Below, piece by piece: positions 7,785-15,517 of a DNA stretch of 20,620 nt. Each line of letters opens with the position of its first letter. The first letter of the stretch is position 1. Under the pieces are notes generated by a model that saw nothing but the letters and a program-made list of their open reading frames with translations, had not been told where the DNA came from and did not search any database. Both the position numbers and the translations under genes were made by a program. The DNA lies in contig CAYXGE010000029.1 of assembly GCA_964464435.1 (NCBI GenBank), positions 1 to 20,620 of the forward strand, read 5' to 3'. Source of the stretch: CAYXGE01 sp964464435 (GTDB lineage: Bacteria; Pseudomonadota; Gammaproteobacteria; Burkholderiales; Methylophilaceae).

Positions 7785-8720
7785 TTAGTTGAGTTTATAG
7801 AAACGTGTCTCTAGGGTTTTGCCATCTTTAACCGCATCTAACTTATTGCCAGCCGCATCGCCTAGTTTTATTAAGCGTTCGTCAGGGCTGGGGTGGGTTT
7901 TGTAGAGCAAGGCAACACTGCTGTCACTCTTATTGGTTTGCGCAATGGTTTGCAGCACATCTACTAAGCCAAATGGCTCATAGCCTGCGCGGGTGGCTAA
8001 GCTTAAGCCTACGCGGTCGGCTTCATACTCTGCGCTTTTATCTAAGCCACGCGCCATGATTTCTGCGCCATTACCAATGACTTTTTCAATGGTTTGGTTT
8101 TTGCCATATTTATCGCCAAGTAATTTTGCGCCCAAGCCTAGTAATTGAGATTTTTGCATGACTTTTAAATGGTGTTTTTTAACCACATGGCCTATTTCAT
8201 GGCCTAACACTCCAGCCAGTTGCGCCTCATTGCGCATGCTTTGGTATAAGCCTTTGGTAATGACAATATAACCACCAGGGGCGGCAAAGGCGTTAAGGTC
8301 ATTGCTTTCTATCACTCCAAAACGCCAAGGTAAGTCTGGGCGCTCGCTCTGGCTAGCCACCCAACGCCCCACTTGGTTCACGTATTTTTGTAAGGCTTCA
8401 TCTTTGACTAAAGGTGCCGCACCCAGTAAGTTGCCCATGATTTGGCGCCCTAGGGCAATTTCTTCATCGCGACTTGGGTTTTTGAGATTAAAAGCAGGNN
8501 NNNNNNNNNNNNNNNNNNNNNNNNNNNNNNNNNNNNNNNNNNNNNNNNNNNNNNNNNNNNNNNNNNNNNNNNNNNNNNNNNNNNNNNNNNNNNNNNNNTG
8601 TTCGTTTTGTTCTTTAGGTGGCGTCACCGCCTCTTTCAATAAGTCTTTGAGTTTTTTTGCATGGGCTTGTTGTACGCCCAAAGCTAACAGTACAACTAAT
8701 AATAAACTGAGCTTTTTCAT
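7785..8720 (-). CDS. secreted M48-family zinc metalloprotease (interrupted by an assembly gap)
   Basis: This is a periplasmic metalloprotease of the LoiP/BepA type, a group that acts in outer-membrane protein quality control. The N-terminus is a signal peptide ending QAHA. The gluzincin motif HEIGH lies at 8201-8187, followed by a second histidine-rich stretch (KKHH), and EYEAD (near 8030-8016) supplies the expected third zinc ligand. No TPR region follows, so the protein is nearer LoiP/YggG than BepA. A run of 100 N (8499-8598) falls between residue 40 and the start of the protease domain. The frame is continuous across the N run as written, but the true length and sequence there are unknown. 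The ATG at 8720 shares one base with the stop of the preceding SH3 gene (TAATG) and has AGAGAGG upstream, so translation is probably coupled. Confidence 0.85.
   Translation of the reverse strand: MKKLSLLLVVLLALGVQQAHAKKLKDLLKEAVTPPKEQNEXXXXXXXXXXXXXXXXXXXXXXXXXXXXXXXXXXPAFNLKNPSRDEEIALGRQIMGNLLGAAPLVKDEALQKYVNQVGRWVASQSERPDLPWRFGVIESNDLNAFAAPGGYIVITKGLYQSMRNEAQLAGVLGHEIGHVVKKHHLKVMQKSQLLGLGAKLLGDKYGKNQTIEKVIGNGAEIMARGLDKSAEYEADRVGLSLATRAGYEPFGLVDVLQTIAQTNKSDSSVALLYKTHPSPDERLIKLGDAAGNKLDAVKDGKTLETRFYKLN
8499..8598. other. assembly gap of 100 N
   Basis: Exactly 100 undetermined bases, the conventional size for a scaffold gap of unknown length. It lies within the M48 protease gene, after a lysine- and proline-containing linker. 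The missing piece may be low-complexity or repetitive, but this cannot be seen. Confidence 0.98.
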
Positions 8721-9223
8721 TATTTACCTCTCTGTTCTGTGAGGTAGGCAAAGCTATTGGCTTTAAGCCCACCACTAGTGGCAAACTGCTGCGCTTGCTC
8801 TTTGCTGGTGGTGTAGGTTTCCAGTTGTTTTATTTCTGCTTCATTAAATGTTGCACTTTTTAATTCTTCAGCACTTAAGCCACGAATACCTGTGGTAGCG
8901 ACCACTTTGCCCGTACCAGCACGGCCGCTGGCTACTTTTAGGGCGTCGCTACTAGCATTTGTACTAGCAGCTGCAGCGCCACGTTTCACTGCAAGTAAAC
9001 GCACCCAACCTGCGCTTTTCTTAGTTTTAACATTAAGCCATGCGCCTTGTTTGCCAATAATTTCAAGGGTTTCTCCGCGTTTTAAATCACCCGCTAGTTT
9101 GGCATCAGCAAAAGGTTCTTTGCGCAGTTTGTCATCTTTAAGCGCACTACCTATTTCAGCGGCATGCGCTTGCATAGTGAGCAAGCTTGCGGCTAATACA
9201 AGGCTGTAAATGTGAAGTTTCAT
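8720..9223 (-). CDS. periplasmic SH3-like domain protein
   Basis: This 167-residue protein has a signal peptide (residues 1-21, ending QAHA). A bacterial SH3-like domain follows at about 24-80, with the pattern LRKEPFADAKLAGDLKRG, a WLNV strand and GWVRLL. Such domains usually bind cell-wall peptides or other proteins. The C-terminal half (about 85-167) is Ala/Ser-rich, then helical, with no domain I recognise. The start ATG at 9223 has AGGA about 6 nt upstream. The gene sits 20 bases after the CHASE2 gene and overlaps the protease start by one base, so the three form one operon. A role as envelope sensor or partner of the protease is inference from position. Confidence 0.8.
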   Translation of the reverse strand: MKLHIYSLVLAASLLTMQAHAAEIGSALKDDKLRKEPFADAKLAGDLKRGETLEIIGKQGAWLNVKTKKSAGWVRLLAVKRGAAAASTNASSDALKVASGRAGTGKVVATTGIRGLSAEELKSATFNEAEIKQLETYTTSKEQAQQFATSGGLKANSFAYLTEQRGK

Positions 9224-9243
9224 TAAGTTTTCCTAAAGGTTTC

Positions 9244-10932
9244 CTATGAATTTGTTAGCTCGTGTTCAAGTTTAATGACGGCTTGCGCAAACAGGCTACG
9301 CCATTGTTTTGCTAATGCGGTATCGCTACTTAAAACACCATCATGTTGGCTATAACGTACTTGGGTATTACTTGGTAGACCAACGCTAGCAAAAATATTG
9401 GGCAGTGCTTGTGCAATGTGTTGCGCGTCCGCACGGGCTTCTTCTCCGTATTGTGCATTGCTTTGGTCAAATGTCCATGTCACGACTATCATGTCGCCAA
9501 ATAAACCCCAAATGCCGCTTTGTGTTTCTTTGAGCATATCAACATTATTTGGCGTGCGGCTTGCTAGCTCAATTTGACGGCTTATTTTTTTAAGTAAACC
9601 ATCACTCAGTGGTTCAACGGCCTCAATAATGATGGGCATAATCAACGCATGAGTGCCTTCACTACCCGGTTTAATGCCAAATGCTAACCAGCGTTGCAAG
9701 GCGCGGTCTGTGGCCATGGCGTAAATTTTGGCAATACTAAAATAAGCAATGGCCCAAGTAATAGGCGCGGTGAGGTCTAGGTAGGTGTTGGTGAGATTAA
9801 TGGCTAAATAAGAAAGTACTAACAACCCGATTTGGCTAAAGCTAAAGGTTTTGGTGAGTTTGTCTCGGTCTACATTAAAGTAAAACGCGGCAGTAGTGAG
9901 CCATATCAATAATAAGCTCAATAAAACATAAGGGGTAGCTCCGCGCCAAACTCTGAGGTAATCGCTATGCTTTACGTTATCAATTGCCGTGGCTAAAATT
10001 TCAACACCGGGGTGAATTTTTGCCATGGGCGTAGCTTTAAGGTCAAACAAACTAGGTGCTGTAGAGCCAATAATCACAATTTTATTGGTAAATTCATTGG
10101 CAGGGCGCTTTTTCACTTTGCTTGTTAAATCAGTCATGACATCACTAAAACTCACAAACTGATAACTAAATGGGGCGCCGCGCCAGTTAATGAGCATGTC
10201 TTGCGGCAAGGGTTTACTATTAGCTTGTGCCGCATTGCCTACAATTAAGGGTAGCGCAGGCAAAATCCAACCATCTTTTGTACGCCATAATTTGTACTCG
10301 CGCACAATGCCGTCTTTATCAGGCTCAATATTGTGGGTACCTAAACGTTTGGATTGAATGGCGGCATCAAAATGTGGCAATACTAGGGCAATGGTGGCGT
10401 CGGTATTGGCTTCATGCGCAGGCTCTGTTTTAAGACCAGGAATCATGCTGGCCTTAATTTGGCTGAGTTTATCTTGCTCTTCAGGTAATCGTAATATTGG
10501 AAAGTAGGTATTGTTGGTGGCGGCAATGACCTCATTAAAGTAGGCATCACTTTCTGGGTTGTAGATGTCTGCATCACTAAATAAAATATCAAACACAATC
10601 GCTTTAGGTTGCTGCGCTTGTATATTTTCTACAAATTCACCAAATACTTGGCGCGGCCATGGCCAACGCCCATAGTCTGCCGCCAATGCGGATAAACTGG
10701 CTTCATTAATATCAACAATAACAATATCAGGATCCACTTTAGGTTTGAGTACGCGGTGCTTTACCATGAGGTCAAAGGCACGGTCACGCATGTTTTCACC
10801 AATATGAAATAAGCTGGCATCCAATAGCACCGCTAGTGTGAGCAATATGGCAAGGTATAAGTAAAAATTGTTACGCAGTTTGCGCGTAACATGCGCCATC
10901 CATTGGCCGATTAGCAGTTTGAGTTTAGTCAC
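9244..10932 (-). CDS. CHASE2-domain membrane sensor with a C-terminal domain resembling a degenerate nucleotide cyclase
   Basis: This 562-residue inner-membrane protein has a first membrane helix at about 24-42, a periplasmic CHASE2 sensor domain at about 45-320 (hallmarks DIVIVDINEASL, GRWPWPRQ, KAIVFDILFSD, KIVIIGSTAPSLFD), then three membrane helices at about 334-353, 364-383 and 388-406. CHASE2 proteins of this topology usually carry a cytoplasmic cyclase, kinase or diguanylate cyclase. Here residues 410-562 match none at first sight. I see a faint class III cyclase layout: IIIEAVEPLSD (434-444), GIWGLFGDMIVV (473-484), VRYSQHDG (525-532) and FAQAVIKLEHELT (548-560). The last lacks the Asn/Arg pair needed for catalysis. 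The start is GTG at 10932, without a clear ribosome-binding site. It is first in an operon with the SH3 protein and M48 protease. The ligand is unknown. Confidence 0.85.
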   Translation of the reverse strand: MTKLKLLIGQWMAHVTRKLRNNFYLYLAILLTLAVLLDASLFHIGENMRDRAFDLMVKHRVLKPKVDPDIVIVDINEASLSALAADYGRWPWPRQVFGEFVENIQAQQPKAIVFDILFSDADIYNPESDAYFNEVIAATNNTYFPILRLPEEQDKLSQIKASMIPGLKTEPAHEANTDATIALVLPHFDAAIQSKRLGTHNIEPDKDGIVREYKLWRTKDGWILPALPLIVGNAAQANSKPLPQDMLINWRGAPFSYQFVSFSDVMTDLTSKVKKRPANEFTNKIVIIGSTAPSLFDLKATPMAKIHPGVEILATAIDNVKHSDYLRVWRGATPYVLLSLLLIWLTTAAFYFNVDRDKLTKTFSFSQIGLLVLSYLAINLTNTYLDLTAPITWAIAYFSIAKIYAMATDRALQRWLAFGIKPGSEGTHALIMPIIIEAVEPLSDGLLKKISRQIELASRTPNNVDMLKETQSGIWGLFGDMIVVTWTFDQSNAQYGEEARADAQHIAQALPNIFASVGLPSNTQVRYSQHDGVLSSDTALAKQWRSLFAQAVIKLEHELTNS

Positions 10933-11005
10933 TTAGTATTTTGATATATAAAAATATAGGTTGAGAGTGTCGCATAAACTGAGCCGCTTTTGAAGTGATG
11001 ACTTG

Positions 11006-11019
11006 CGCTATAATTAGCG
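11006..11019 (+). promoter_or_regulatory. rmuC -10 promoter element within a small inverted repeat
   Basis: A perfect TATAAT (11009-11014) lies only 6 bases before the rmuC ATG. No strong -35 is present (TTTTGA at 15-nt spacing is the nearest). The -10 box is embedded in the inverted repeat CGCTA-TAAT-TAGCG (11006-11019), which could be an operator or coincidence. Transcription from it would start at about the first base of the ATG, predicting a leaderless mRNA. Confidence 0.5.
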
Positions 11020-11020
11020 T

Positions 11021-12346
11021 ATGCTTAATTTATTGTCTTTTATTATTTCAGTGATTTGCTTGCTGTTGCTGGCTTGGCTGATATGGCGCAACTTACGCGC
11101 TGGCGATTCGTCAGTGCAAGTCATGCAGCAACTAGAAGAAAAGCACCGTGCTATGTTGCTGGATTTAAACGATGCTTTAAATAAACTGGGTGACCGCCTA
11201 AACCAAGCTTCAAGTGAGAGCGCAGAGCGCTTACGCGCATCGGTTGCACAAGAGCTTAATCAAACACGTGATGCCATGCAGGCATTGCAATTAGCGCAAA
11301 ACCATAGTCTTTCACAAACCCGTGAAACGGTACTTGAAACCTTGCATAAAACCTTGAGTGAGCAAGGTAAATCGCAACAAAGTTTAATCAACGATACCAT
11401 GTTAAAAGCCACTACAACCTTAACGCAAACTATAGAGAGTTTGAGTAAAGTGGTAGATAACCGCCTAGAACAGATTGGCGGTAAAGTGTCTGAGCGCTTA
11501 GATGAAGGCTTTAAGAAAACTAATGATACGTTTGTGAGTGTGATGGCGCGTTTGGCTACGATTGATGAAGCGCAGAAAAAGATTGATGGTTTAACCGTCA
11601 ATATGGTGAGTTTGCAAGAGTTACTTGGCGACAAACGCAGCCGTGGTGCTTATGGTGAGGTACAACTAGAGGGCTTGGTACGCAATGTATTGCCCACCAA
11701 TAGTTTTAGTATGCAACATACTTTTGAAAACGGGTCGCGCGTTGATTGTGCTTTATTTTTACCAGAGCCTACGGGTACCGTTGCAGTTGACAGCAAGTTT
11801 CCACTCGAAAATTACCATAAAATGTTTGATAATCAATTGTCAGAAGCAGAGCAAAAGCTAGCAGAAAAGCAGTTTAAGGCCGATGTAAAAAAACATGTAG
11901 ACGATATTGCTAGCAAATACATTATCCCCAATGTGACGAGCGATGGCGCGGTGATGTTTATTCCTGCTGAGGCAGTATTTGCTGAAATTCACGCGTATCA
12001 TCCAGAGGTGATTGATTACGCCATGGTGAAGCGCGTATGGGTGGTGTCGCCTACCACGCTAATGGCGGTGCTAAACACTGCACGTGCAGTGCTTAAAGAT
12101 GTGGAAATGCGTAAACAAGTGCATATCATAAAAGACGAGTTAGGCAAGCTGAGTAAGGATTTTGAGCGCTTTGATGTGCGCATGAAAAAGCTTGCAGACA
12201 ATATTCGCCAAGCTAATGAGCATGCGCAAGACGTACATATTTCTAGCCAAAAAATTTCTAATCGATTTAAACAGATTGAACGGGTAGAGTTAATAGGTGG
12301 GGCTGATACACTCGCTTTACCACTTGATGCAACGGATGTTGATTAA
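11021..12346 (+). CDS. rmuC: RmuC-family DNA recombination protein
   Basis: RmuC limits recombination between inverted repeats and carries a restriction-endonuclease-like fold; its biochemical reaction is poorly defined. The protein has 441 residues. A membrane helix (about 3-22) is followed by a long coiled coil (about 32-200), then the RmuC domain with its conserved blocks RGAYGEVQLE (208-217), VDCALFLP (241-248), VDSKFPLENY (256-265), MFIPAEAVFAE (312-322) and VSPTTLMAVL (342-351). Together these supply the acidic and lysine residues of a PD-(D/E)xK site. The start at 11021 is needed to include the membrane helix. It has no ribosome-binding site and sits directly behind a TATAAT box. It is the first gene of a plus-strand run that continues through a small gene, moaD and moaE. 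Confidence 0.95.
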   Translation: MLNLLSFIISVICLLLLAWLIWRNLRAGDSSVQVMQQLEEKHRAMLLDLNDALNKLGDRLNQASSESAERLRASVAQELNQTRDAMQALQLAQNHSLSQTRETVLETLHKTLSEQGKSQQSLINDTMLKATTTLTQTIESLSKVVDNRLEQIGGKVSERLDEGFKKTNDTFVSVMARLATIDEAQKKIDGLTVNMVSLQELLGDKRSRGAYGEVQLEGLVRNVLPTNSFSMQHTFENGSRVDCALFLPEPTGTVAVDSKFPLENYHKMFDNQLSEAEQKLAEKQFKADVKKHVDDIASKYIIPNVTSDGAVMFIPAEAVFAEIHAYHPEVIDYAMVKRVWVVSPTTLMAVLNTARAVLKDVEMRKQVHIIKDELGKLSKDFERFDVRMKKLADNIRQANEHAQDVHISSQKISNRFKQIERVELIGGADTLALPLDATDVD

Positions 12347-12361
12347 CAAAAGGAGACGTTT

Positions 12362-12571
12362 ATGAAGGCGCAGGATAATAAAATCAATACCGACGACATG
12401 GAAGTTGGCGTGATGATGTTGGTGAAACAATATGCGAGTACGTATGGGATTACTTTTAGTTCATCACTGATGAGTGATCCAAAGCATCAACAAAAAGTAG
12501 TTGCTTTAATGGTTGAGGCATTAAGTGGTAAGCGCGGCGCATTTACTGATGCCGACGTAAAAGGAAAATAG
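12362..12571 (+). CDS. small conserved-looking protein of unknown function (69 aa)
   Basis: This is a real gene to judge from a strong AAGGAGA ribosome-binding site 6 nt before the ATG, 15 bases after rmuC, and tight packing against moaD, whose start follows its stop by one base. The product is soluble and probably helical, with no signal peptide, membrane segment or cysteine. It has a Met-rich centre (EVGVMMLVKQYASTYG, 16-31) and a helix near 44-56 (HQQKVVALMVEAL). I do not recognise a family. Position before moaD and moaE might suggest a link to molybdenum cofactor synthesis, but it could equally belong with rmuC. Confidence 0.75.
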   Translation: MKAQDNKINTDDMEVGVMMLVKQYASTYGITFSSSLMSDPKHQQKVVALMVEALSGKRGAFTDADVKGK

Positions 12572-12572
12572 C

Positions 12573-12827
12573 TTGATTAAAGTATTGTATTTTGCACGCT
12601 TAAAAGAGTCACTTAAATACTCAACTGAAGAGCTGGCATTGCCGCCAGAGGTGCGAACGATTAATGATTTAAAGCAATACTTGGCACTGCGAGGAGAAAC
12701 TTGGGCAGCACAATTTAGCGGAAAAGTCGCTTTACGTGCCGCCATTAACCATACCTTGGTAGAAAATGATGCCCTCATTCAGGCTGGCGATGAAGTGGCA
12801 TTTTTTCCACCTGTGACAGGTGGCTAA
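12573..12827 (+). CDS. moaD: molybdopterin synthase sulfur-carrier subunit MoaD
   Basis: MoaD is the small ubiquitin-fold subunit of molybdopterin synthase. Its C-terminal Gly-Gly is thiocarboxylated and donates sulfur to precursor Z (cPMP). The 84-residue product starts with IKVLYFARLKESL, has the acidic LVENDALIQAGDEVAFFPPV block and ends exactly in GG (83-84), as required. The start is TTG at 12573, one base after the preceding stop, with AAGGA about 8 nt upstream; no in-frame ATG exists in a suitable place. The gene is followed after 6 bases by moaE, its partner. No moaA, moaB or moaC is in the window. Confidence 0.95.
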   Translation: MIKVLYFARLKESLKYSTEELALPPEVRTINDLKQYLALRGETWAAQFSGKVALRAAINHTLVENDALIQAGDEVAFFPPVTGG

Positions 12828-12833
12828 GCGCAA

Positions 12834-13286
12834 ATGAGCGTAAGCGTGCAAACTGCAGATTTTGATGTCAGCCATGAGTTGGCGGCTATGCGTGCAGGCC
12901 GCGCAGATATTGGTGCTGTGGCTTGTTTTGTAGGCTTGGTGCGAGATTTAAATCAAGGCGATCAAGTGTCTGCCATGACACTAGAGCATTATGCAGGCAT
13001 GACCGAAAAGGCGTTACAGCAGATAGTTGAACAAGCTGAACAGCGCTGGCAAATTCAAGCAGTAAGGATTATTCACCGTGTGGGCGAATTAAAGCCGAGT
13101 GACCAGATTGTACTAGTAGCGGCTGCTAGCGCGCATAGGCAAGAGGCTTTTGCGGCATGTGCGTTTATGATGGATTATTTAAAAACCGATGCGCCATTTT
13201 GGAAAAAAGAACAGACACCTACTGGCGCGCGCTGGGTAGATGCGCGTGAAACGGATACACAAGCCAAAGCCAAATGGCAAGAATAA
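12834..13286 (+). CDS. moaE: molybdopterin synthase catalytic subunit MoaE
   Basis: MoaE is the large subunit of molybdopterin synthase, which converts cPMP into molybdopterin with sulfur from MoaD. The 150-residue length is standard. Visible family signatures are GAVACFVGLVRD (27-38), LEHYAGM (50-56), IHRVGEL (80-86), SAHRQEAF (99-106) and LKTDAPFWKKE (116-126). His101/Arg102, Lys117 and Lys124 match the active-site positions known from the E. coli enzyme. The ATG at 12834 lies 6 bases after moaD without its own clear ribosome-binding site, so coupled translation is likely. It ends 65 bases before the Lon-like gene. Confidence 0.96.
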   Translation: MSVSVQTADFDVSHELAAMRAGRADIGAVACFVGLVRDLNQGDQVSAMTLEHYAGMTEKALQQIVEQAEQRWQIQAVRIIHRVGELKPSDQIVLVAAASAHRQEAFAACAFMMDYLKTDAPFWKKEQTPTGARWVDARETDTQAKAKWQE

Positions 13287-13351
13287 ACGACTTTTTATTT
13301 TGCTATCGTATCGCTAAAATTAACCGCACTATTCATATTTAAAGAAATCTC

Positions 13352-15517
13352 ATGCTACTTACGCTGCCTGCTCATGCCCTCACCGTTGAAATTAATCCAA
13401 ACGCATTAGGATTTACGACAACCGCTGAGTTAAACCCGCAAGCCCCGCTTTGGATAGGGCAGACAGAGGCAAAATCTGCGGCTGAGTTTGGGCTATCAAT
13501 GCCGCATCCACATTTTAATTTGCTGGTGTTGGGTGAATCGGGCAGTGGGCGCACCTCTTTACTCCTAGATTTGATGCAAAATTATGCACAGCAACAAGCG
13601 CCAGCCAATGATTTGGTTTATGTGGCAAATTTTAAATGCGCTGAAAAACCATTATTGATTAAGCTTAAAGCTGGCGGAGGCGAGTTGTTGCGTGAACGTG
13701 CAGAGCAACTCATGCGTGCATTAAATAAAACTTTGCAACCTTTGGTAAATCCGCCAGAAAATGCACCACCGCTTGCAGATGCTGACTACGCTACTTGGAT
13801 ACAAAGTTTTGAGCAAGAAATCAATACTAAACATACCGAAACCTTGGCATTACTGGCGCCTTATCTATTGGATGAGTCGAGTTTAAGTCAATATTTAGCG
13901 CAACTTACCCAAGATGTCATGAAAGGGGTGCGTTTATTACAAGCGCAGATGGAGCATGCCGCTAATCAAGATGCAGAAAGCCTTTTAGACGGTATATTAG
14001 CGCGCTATCGCGTCAATCTGCTAGTCAATCATGTTGGGGAAACTGGTGCTCCAGTGATTTATGATGATGACCCTAACTTTAGTTCATTATTTGGAAGCAT
14101 TGATAGCGCTTCGGAGCAACATCAAGGGGCGGAGTTTATGCGTTTACGCGCGGGGCATTTATTGCGCGCTGATGGTGGTTATATCTTGCTGCATTTGCGC
14201 GATTTATACTCTGATGAATCCAGTGGATCGCAAATTTTAGAAAAACTGCATCGTTTTTTACGAAATGGCACCGTGCGTTTAGAGGATGCTTCGTCATCTA
14301 GCACAGGTAATACTAGTGCGGCAACATTGGTTGCAGAGCCCATTGCAATTCAAACTAAATTGGTATTGATTGCCACCCCAGAAGAATACTATGAGTTGCA
14401 TGATGAGTTTCCTGAGTTTGGTTCTTACTTTAGGGTGAAGGTGGATTTTTCAGACCGCGTGCTGGCTTCAGCGGATTGTTATCTTGCTTTGGCCATGTTC
14501 ATTGCAAGCATCTGTCATCAAGAAGGTTTGCCTCATGCAGATGCGCCTGCCGTTGCTAGGCTTTTGCAAATGATGCATCGACGCATTGACGATCAAAAAC
14601 GATTAAGTACGCAGTTGGCAGAACTGCAAGATTTAGTTTTGGAAAGTGCTGCCTTTACAAAAATACGCCAAGCCAACATCATTCAATTAGTTGATGTAGA
14701 AGCGGCTCTGGCCGCACGTTATCTCAGGCTATCTATGCCTGAACGTATGATGCGTGAATCCATTATCGATGGTGAGTTAATGATACGTGTGCATGGGCGT
14801 GCAGTTGGACAAATTAATGGTTTAACTCATATTGAATTGGGCGATGCTTGTTTTGGCTCGCCAGTCAGAATTTCTGCGCGTTGTCATGCGGGTGAAGATG
14901 GCATTATCAATATTGACCGAGAAGTAGAAATGACAGGGCCTAACCATGACAAAGGTCTATTTATTTTACAGAATTGGCTCTCTGCCAGCTTTCCTAAACT
15001 CACCCCATTATCACTCAATGCCTCAATTGTTTTTGAACAGGAATATCACGGCGTAGAAGGCGATTCTGCGAGTTGCGCTGAACTGTATGCTTTACTCTCG
15101 GCAATTTCTGGTATGGCGTTACCACAAGGTATGGCGATTACTGGTGCGATGAATCAACACGGTGAAGTGATGGCGGTTGGTGGGGTTAATGAAAAAATAG
15201 AGGGCTTTTTTAGGCTTTGTAAACAGATGGGCTTGGATGGTACGCAAGGCGTACTCATTCCAGAGCGTAATTGCGCACATTTGGTACTTGATGGCGATGT
15301 GCTTGAAGCAGTTCAGGCAGGCTTATTTCATATTTACCCGATACACCATGTGCTTGAAGGGGTGGAACATCTGATTGGCTTACAAGCAGGTGAGTTAGAC
15401 GAGGCAGGGGATTACCCCATTGAAAGTTTTATGGGCCAAGTGCAAGCAGTGTTAGAAGGCTTACGCAAAACTTTTGATAATAATAAATCTGAAAGCAAAG
15501 AGGATTTGGGCGCATGA
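13352..15517 (+). CDS. Lon-family (S16) protease with a divergent AAA module (AAA_32/LonB-like, YcbZ-related)
   Basis: This 721-residue protein has an N-terminal region with the family pattern LGFTTTAEL and IGQTEAKSAAEFGL (19-48), an AAA-like module (about 50-460) and a C-terminal Lon proteolytic domain (about 470-690). The catalytic dyad is visible as Ser572 in EGDSASCAE and Lys615 in GGVNEKIEGF, 43 residues apart as in Lon. The ATPase motifs are altered. The P-loop reads GESGSGRT (61-68), with Arg where Lys is expected. The Walker B region reads ADGGYILLHLRDL (273-285), without the usual Asp-Glu. This fits the AAA_32 group, whose energy dependence is unclear. The ATG at 13352 has only a weak ribosome-binding site (AAAGAA). 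The stop overlaps the hslR start (ATGA). Confidence 0.92.
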   Translation: MLLTLPAHALTVEINPNALGFTTTAELNPQAPLWIGQTEAKSAAEFGLSMPHPHFNLLVLGESGSGRTSLLLDLMQNYAQQQAPANDLVYVANFKCAEKPLLIKLKAGGGELLRERAEQLMRALNKTLQPLVNPPENAPPLADADYATWIQSFEQEINTKHTETLALLAPYLLDESSLSQYLAQLTQDVMKGVRLLQAQMEHAANQDAESLLDGILARYRVNLLVNHVGETGAPVIYDDDPNFSSLFGSIDSASEQHQGAEFMRLRAGHLLRADGGYILLHLRDLYSDESSGSQILEKLHRFLRNGTVRLEDASSSSTGNTSAATLVAEPIAIQTKLVLIATPEEYYELHDEFPEFGSYFRVKVDFSDRVLASADCYLALAMFIASICHQEGLPHADAPAVARLLQMMHRRIDDQKRLSTQLAELQDLVLESAAFTKIRQANIIQLVDVEAALAARYLRLSMPERMMRESIIDGELMIRVHGRAVGQINGLTHIELGDACFGSPVRISARCHAGEDGIINIDREVEMTGPNHDKGLFILQNWLSASFPKLTPLSLNASIVFEQEYHGVEGDSASCAELYALLSAISGMALPQGMAITGAMNQHGEVMAVGGVNEKIEGFFRLCKQMGLDGTQGVLIPERNCAHLVLDGDVLEAVQAGLFHIYPIHHVLEGVEHLIGLQAGELDEAGDYPIESFMGQVQAVLEGLRKTFDNNKSESKEDLGA

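Noticed and set aside
8302..8742. Plus-strand open frame spanning the N gap
   Set aside because: It is antisense to the M48 protease gene and is held open by the run of N.
13287..13351. Promoter for the Lon-like gene (TAAAAT at 13315-13320)
   Set aside because: No credible -35 element is present, and the gap is AT-rich enough to give this by chance; read-through from moaE is as likely.
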